This document shows positions 22,801-26,532 of a DNA stretch of 26,532 bases, in pieces. The notes below the pieces were generated by a model that worked only from the letters and a program-made list of their open reading frames with translations, searched no databases and was not told where the DNA came from. Made by a program: the position numbers and the translations under genes. The first letter of the stretch is position 1. The number at the start of each line of letters is the position of its first letter. This DNA comes from an uncultured bacterium (GTDB lineage Bacteria > Bacillota > Clostridia > Oscillospirales > Oscillospiraceae). Location: NCBI GenBank assembly GCA_947364395.1, contig CANASS010000030.1:1-26532 (forward strand), read 5' to 3'.

Positions 22801-22828
22801 GACCGGCGCGGCATAGGCCGCGCCGGTC
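22801..22828. terminator. GC-rich hairpin after DUF2461 gene
   Basis: GACCGGCGCGGC (22801-22812) and GCCGCGCCGGTC (22817-22828) form a 12-bp perfect stem with a 4-base loop, 12 nt after the DUF2461 stop. There is no T-tract, so termination may be partial. Confidence 0.55.
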
Positions 22829-22840
22829 CCGTCGTTATGC

Positions 22841-23533
22841 TCAGTCTGTCTCCGCACTGTCCCTGGGGCTGCGGTCCGCCCACAGGGTGGAGAAGTAGTC
22901 GTAGCAGGGCATGAGGAAGGAGAAGCCCTCCACCAGCCGGTCCGCCAGGGCCGGGGTGTAGATGAATTCGGTCAATTCCTCCTCGTGGCCGACGGACAGG
23001 GACTTTTTGTTGTACCAGTCCGCCAGCCTGGATTCGGCGCACACCTTTTTCCGGCTGTACTCCGGCCCCTCCAGGACAAATTCCTCCTGCCTGGCCAGCC
23101 TGTTGTGGAGCTTGAGCAGGGGCCTGGGGTCCCGGTCGATGCGAGCCCGGTGCTTTTCCATCACCGAGGCCTGGGCGCACCAGAAGCCCATGCCATAGCT
23201 CCAGCTCTCTGGGGCCAGCTCGAACCAGAGCACCGGGTGGCCGCCCCCGGACTCGTTCCCAAAGCGGAACAGGGACAGCCACAGGTGGTCCTTGTAGGGC
23301 CCCCGGCCAAAGAGCCGCCGGGCGTCCCGGTAGATGCGGGAGATTTTCAGATTCAGGCCGCTTTTGGGGAAGCGGTCCAGCAGAGCGGCCTGGACCTGAT
23401 TGCCCAGCTCCTTCATGGGGGCCAGGAAATAGGTCTGATAGTCCGCCTTGTGGGCTTCAAACCAGCTCCGCTCGTTGTTGAAGCGGATGCCCCACATGAA
23501 GTCCACCGTCTCCTGGGAAAAACCTTCAAACAT
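22841..23533 (-). CDS. DUF2461 (TIGR02453 family) protein
   Basis: The 230-residue protein begins MFEGFSQETVDFMWGIRFNN followed by ERSWF, the standard opening of the DUF2461 family. Other family segments are LKISRIYRDARRLFGRGPYK (about 63-82) and HLWLSLFR. The function is unknown; it is soluble. ATG 23533 is preferred because GGAGG lies 6-10 nt upstream and family members start at MF.GF. An ATG at 23548 overlaps the stop of the VanW gene as ATGA, so coupled translation from there is possible but has no ribosome site. The gene is expressed with the VanW gene. Confidence 0.85.
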   Translation of the reverse strand: MFEGFSQETVDFMWGIRFNNERSWFEAHKADYQTYFLAPMKELGNQVQAALLDRFPKSGLNLKISRIYRDARRLFGRGPYKDHLWLSLFRFGNESGGGHPVLWFELAPESWSYGMGFWCAQASVMEKHRARIDRDPRPLLKLHNRLARQEEFVLEGPEYSRKKVCAESRLADWYNKKSLSVGHEEELTEFIYTPALADRLVEGFSFLMPCYDYFSTLWADRSPRDSAETD

Positions 23534-23544
23534 GGCGGCCTCCG

Positions 23545-25401
23545 TCATGGGAACAGCCAGGAGGGGGCGGAGGTGTCCGGGGGCCTGTCGGTGGGAACCG
23601 GCTCAGGCGTGGGAATATAAACCGGCTGGGAGGGAATGACAACGGGGTCCTGGGAGGGCGCTGCCGCAGGGTCCTGAGAAGGCACCGCCACAGGATCCTG
23701 AGAGGGGATCGCCACGGGGTCCTGGCTGGGCTGGACAGGGGGGATGTCCAGGGAGGGGACCACAGGGGGATCAGTGACTGCGGGGGGCACGCCGGCGCCC
23801 TCGCCCCAGGGGCCGGAGTCCAGGGGATTGTAGAGAATCACCTTGTCCCGCTTGGCGTAGGTGCTGTGGTTCTCAAACTTGCGGGACAGCAGGTTGCCCT
23901 TGGCGTCGTACACACAGCGGTACACGTCCACCGAATAGCCGGTATAGGGGGTGGTCTTTACCTTGGTGACGCCCTGGGGGAGGGTTTCGTCCGGCTCGTA
24001 CACCGTGGTCCAGGCGGTGGAGCCCAGGGTGTAGCGCTGAGTCTCCACCTTGATGCCGTCAGGGTTGCTGCCGTAGAACTGCACCGTCAGCTTGCCCCAG
24101 GCCCCGCCCTCGGTGTAGGCCACGATTTTGATGGGGAAGCCGGTGTTGTTGCGGAACTTGAAGTCCAGAGAGGGGTAATAGATGGTGGCGTCCAGCCCGT
24201 TGGGGATATAGCCGGTGGAGAAAGCGTGGCAGGCCCGGCGGACGATCTCCAGGTTGGAGTACACCGCGCAGTAATACAGGGAAGAGGACACCTGGCACAC
24301 GCCGCCGCCGTCCATGGGCACGGTCTCGCCGTTCTGGTAGCCGGTGCTGGTCTTATAACCGTTGCGGGAGGAGGGATCGCCGATGGTCCCGATATAGGAG
24401 AACACCTCTCCCGGCTGGATCACCTTGCCGTTGCAGGACTCGGCGGCCCGGTTCACGTTGAAGGAGCGGGTGGCCACCCCGTCCATGTTGGTGGTGACGG
24501 AGGCCAGCAGGTCCTTGTAGTACATGGACTCGTCGGCGGAGGTCCCCGGCGGGGTGTACTCCAAGGGGATGGTCACCGGCTGGCCAGGCTCGGCGGCGTC
24601 CAGCAGCTCCTGGGCCTCCTGGGGGTTGACGGACAGGCCGATCACCGCCGGGGTGAGCTTGCCCGTTTCGTCCACACCGGCGGGCTTGGGTTCCACACGG
24701 ACGAGCCTGCTGAGGGATTCGCCGCTGAGCTCCGCGCTGGGGACCACCTCCGGCTCCACCTGGAGCTCGGCCTTGCCCTGGGCCAGGGCCTCCTCCACGG
24801 CGGTGAGCAGGGCTTCGGTGTCCACCTCCCGGCCGTCGGAGCCGGGCGTGACGGTGACCGTTTCGTCGCCCAGCTCATAGGTGAAGTCCACCGGCTCCAC
24901 CTTCAGCTCGTCGGCGATGGATTGGATCACCCGCTTGGCCTCGTCCTCCCCCTCGGGGGTAAAGGCGGCGGCGGACAGGGACAGGCTGGCGGGCTCCTGG
25001 GCCATGCCCAGCCACAGAGCGCCCAGTTTCCAGAAGGGCTGCTCCTCCTTGGCGGTGAAGCCCACGTCCACCGCGGCGTCGGGGGCAATGGACATCAGCT
25101 CGCCGGTGAGCTCCGCCTGCTTGTCCTCGCCGTAGCGCAGCGTCAGCTTGCGGTCGAACAGCCGGCTGCTCATCTCTTGGCCAATCATGCTCCGCGCTTC
25201 CTCCCGGGTGAGGCGGCCCAGATCGGCCACCGTTTCTCCCCGGTCGTCCACAGCCACCGCGCCGGGCAGCAGCTGGTCGTTATCCTGCACCCAGGCGCAC
25301 AGGCCAAAATATCCGCACGCTGCGGCCACGGTCACCGCCAGGGCGGCAATTCCGGCGATCAGGCCCGCCGGGATCTTCTTTTTAGAAGTAGACTCTTCCA
25401 T
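23545..25401 (-). CDS. VanW-domain cell-wall-associated membrane-anchored protein
   Basis: The 618-residue protein has a basic N-terminus (TSKKKIP) and one membrane helix near residues 10-33. An extracellular region follows with a YoaR/PG_binding_4-like domain (LTREEARSMIG...), then the VanW domain: SYIGTIGDPSSRNGYK, GGGVCQVSSSLYY (about 365-377) and GLDATIYYPSLDF. A G5-like segment and a low-complexity tail with repeats of SQDPV[AV][IV]P (about 553-590) follow, probably a wall-spanning spacer. VanW proteins are of unknown activity; despite the name there is no vancomycin cluster here. ATG 25401 has GGGAGG 11 nt upstream. It has its own promoter and precedes the DUF2461 gene. Confidence 0.88.
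   Translation of the reverse strand: MEESTSKKKIPAGLIAGIAALAVTVAAACGYFGLCAWVQDNDQLLPGAVAVDDRGETVADLGRLTREEARSMIGQEMSSRLFDRKLTLRYGEDKQAELTGELMSIAPDAAVDVGFTAKEEQPFWKLGALWLGMAQEPASLSLSAAAFTPEGEDEAKRVIQSIADELKVEPVDFTYELGDETVTVTPGSDGREVDTEALLTAVEEALAQGKAELQVEPEVVPSAELSGESLSRLVRVEPKPAGVDETGKLTPAVIGLSVNPQEAQELLDAAEPGQPVTIPLEYTPPGTSADESMYYKDLLASVTTNMDGVATRSFNVNRAAESCNGKVIQPGEVFSYIGTIGDPSSRNGYKTSTGYQNGETVPMDGGGVCQVSSSLYYCAVYSNLEIVRRACHAFSTGYIPNGLDATIYYPSLDFKFRNNTGFPIKIVAYTEGGAWGKLTVQFYGSNPDGIKVETQRYTLGSTAWTTVYEPDETLPQGVTKVKTTPYTGYSVDVYRCVYDAKGNLLSRKFENHSTYAKRDKVILYNPLDSGPWGEGAGVPPAVTDPPVVPSLDIPPVQPSQDPVAIPSQDPVAVPSQDPAAAPSQDPVVIPSQPVYIPTPEPVPTDRPPDTSAPSWLFP
23640..23745 (-). repeat. In-frame 24-bp tandem repeats coding SQDPVAIP units
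   Basis: About four to five imperfect copies of a 24-bp unit (gggtcctgnnnngg... on the plus strand) encode SQDPVAIP, SQDPVAVP, SQDPAAAP and SQDPVVIP in the tail of the VanW protein. The repeat may vary in number between strains. Confidence 0.75.
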
Positions 25402-25435
25402 AGACAACTAACCTCCCAAGAACACAATCATAAGT

Positions 25436-25464
25436 ATTGTATCACCTTATGTTGGTTTGGGCAA
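25436..25464 (-). promoter_or_regulatory. Promoter of the VanW gene
   Basis: On the minus strand TTGCCC (25459-25464), a 17-bp spacer and TACAAT (25436-25441) lie about 35 nt before ATG 25401. Confidence 0.75.
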
Positions 25465-25540
25465 GGCAAAGTATGCAAAAAAAGAGTTACAATTTGGTAT
25501 CAAAATAATGGAAAAGTGCGGTTGAGTCCAAATTTTGGAG

Positions 25541-25575
25541 AAAAAGCCGCCCGCTTTAACACCGGCGGGCGGCTT
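25541..25575 (-). terminator. Terminator of the fructose-bisphosphatase gene
   Basis: On the minus strand AAGCCGCCCGC (25575-25565) pairs with GCGGGCGGCTT (25554-25544) and is followed by TTTTT. It starts 14 nt after the fbp stop. Confidence 0.9.
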
Positions 25576-25589
25576 ATCAGGGGCGGGGC

Positions 25590-26532
25590 TCAGCTCTTGT
25601 GGCTCTCCACAATGGCGCCGCTGCGGAAGGCGGCCACCAGATCCACCAGCTCGTCGATCTGGCCCTGGAGCTTCTTGCCGATGTCCGTCTGGAGGATCAT
25701 GGCCCGGCTCTCCAGCCGCTCGAACACCTGGGTGGTGGAGGCGATGTCATAGTTCTTGTGAATGGCGGCGGCTCTGCCCACAAAGGGCTCGTGGGCCACC
25801 AGCCGGAAGCAGGAGGAGTTGTAGATGAGGGTGTACCCGGCGATGCCGGTGGTTTTCTGATAGGCTTTGCAGAACCCGCCGTCGATGACCACCAGCCTGC
25901 CGCCCCCCTTCACGGGGCTCTCCCCCTTTTTGGACTTCACGGGGACGTGGCCGTTGATGATGTGACAGTGGGGGCCCTCCAGGCCGAATTCCTTCAAAAT
26001 GCCTTCGCACACCGCCAGGTCGTTGTACAGGGTGTAGTAGGCGTTTTTGGGCTCGGAGTGGGTGGACTCGTCGGCGATGAACCGCCGCTCGAAGGTGGTC
26101 ATGCGGTCCCGGCCAAAAATGGGGGAGTTGCGCCCCGCCCACAGCCACCACAAAAAGTCCATGCCCTGCTGGCGCTCCGGGGAGCCGGGCTTGTTGTAGT
26201 AGGCCCGCCGGGCCACCCGGTCGGCGTAGTCCAGGAAGGCCCGGCCGGACAGGTCCTCGCAGCCCATGAGGGAGAAGCGCATGAGGGAGCCGTCCTCGTG
26301 CATGGGGATGCAGCCGTGGAAGAGCAGGTTGCCGTTGTAGATGCGGTACAGGCTGCCCTTGGAGTAGAGGTAGCGGACATGGCGCTGGAGCTTCTCGCTG
26401 TGCCGGAAGGACCGGGTGAGGGTGTTGATGAGGGCGTCCTCCTCCGGGGTGAGGGCGTAGGGGTCCGCTGGGTCCACGGTGGGGAAGTCGGTGTCCAGCA
26501 TGGGGTAGGTGACGCCGTCGATGGTGATGGTT
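25590..26532 (-). CDS. fbp: Fructose-1,6-bisphosphatase class III, C-terminal half (runs off window)
   Basis: About 313 codons are visible; the open frame continues past the right edge (TITIDGVTYP precedes MLDTDFPTVDP), so the start is outside. The usual full length of this class is about 650 residues. LFHGCIPMHEDG, DFLWWLWAGRNSPIFGRDRM, HIINGHVPVKSKKGESPVKG and VVIDGGFCKAYQKTTGIAGY are characteristic of the Bacillus-type (FBPase_2) enzyme. The conserved histidines and aspartates belong to its metallophosphoesterase-like fold. It hydrolyses fructose-1,6-bisphosphate in gluconeogenesis. A strong terminator separates it from the VanW gene. Confidence 0.95.
   Translation of the reverse strand, partial: TITIDGVTYPMLDTDFPTVDPADPYALTPEEDALINTLTRSFRHSEKLQRHVRYLYSKGSLYRIYNGNLLFHGCIPMHEDGSLMRFSLMGCEDLSGRAFLDYADRVARRAYYNKPGSPERQQGMDFLWWLWAGRNSPIFGRDRMTTFERRFIADESTHSEPKNAYYTLYNDLAVCEGILKEFGLEGPHCHIINGHVPVKSKKGESPVKGGGRLVVIDGGFCKAYQKTTGIAGYTLIYNSSCFRLVAHEPFVGRAAAIHKNYDIASTTQVFERLESRAMILQTDIGKKLQGQIDELVDLVAAFRSGAIVESHKS

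Noticed and set aside
23640..23745. Tandem repeats considered as a CRISPR array
   Set aside because: The unit is 24 bp with no unique spacers and stays in frame with the VanW coding sequence.
23545..25401. VanW gene as evidence of vancomycin resistance
   Set aside because: There are no vanA/B ligase, vanH, vanX or vanRS genes nearby. VanW-domain proteins are common in Clostridia without resistance.
23866..25752. 628-codon plus-strand open frame antisense to the VanW gene
   Set aside because: It crosses the VanW promoter and the fbp terminator, and its translation is low-complexity.

Overview
This window looks like a chromosomal segment of a GC-rich Clostridia, most likely an Oscillospiraceae gut bacterium of the Flavonifractor/Lawsonibacter type. 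The reasons are family content (DUF4317, DUF975, a VanW-domain wall protein, class II GalT, class III fructose-bisphosphatase, two DegV proteins), strong AAGGAGG-type ribosome sites and classical sigma-A promoters. The taxonomic call is inference. No tRNA, rRNA or CRISPR array is visible.

Region 1-1910 is an AT-richer insertion-sequence graveyard. It holds two separated pieces of an IS3-family transposase on the minus strand, a broken IS5-family element between them, and a 162-bp MITE whose ends match the IS5 element. A second copy of the MITE lies inverted at 17044-17205. A 51-bp hairpin with the same end sequence lies upstream of gldA. Both full MITE copies are flanked by 3-bp target duplications (TAA and TTA).

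Region 1956-9711 is ordinary metabolism and housekeeping: a peptidase E-like S51 hydrolase, a eukaryotic-type NADP isocitrate dehydrogenase, a DUF975 membrane protein divergent from a DUF4317 protein, a DegV protein divergent from an unrecognised Arg-rich protein, and glycerol dehydrogenase. Region 9775-11942 has a methylthioribose-kinase-like protein and a PHP phosphoesterase.

Region 12062-16968 is a galactose locus. galK and galT form an operon with its own promoter and a structured leader. It converges on a minus-strand pair, a Na+/Ca2+ antiporter and a glucose-1-phosphate nucleotidyltransferase. Together GalK, class II GalT and the nucleotidyltransferase could feed galactose into UDP-sugars. 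No epimerase is present in the window.

Region 17044-21194 begins with the inverted MITE, then a GH78-type rhamnosidase, then a two-gene operon of a DegV/FakB fatty-acid-binding protein and a MarR-family regulator that closely resembles FabT. The promoter of this operon carries two tandem TTTGA-N3-TCAAA boxes, the core reported for streptococcal FabT. This self-regulated FakB-FabT-like pair is the most interesting unit I see.

Region 21199-26532 is on the minus strand: an mscS-tmk operon, a VanW-domain protein followed by a coupled DUF2461 gene, and the 3' half of a class III fructose-1,6-bisphosphatase that runs off the right edge.
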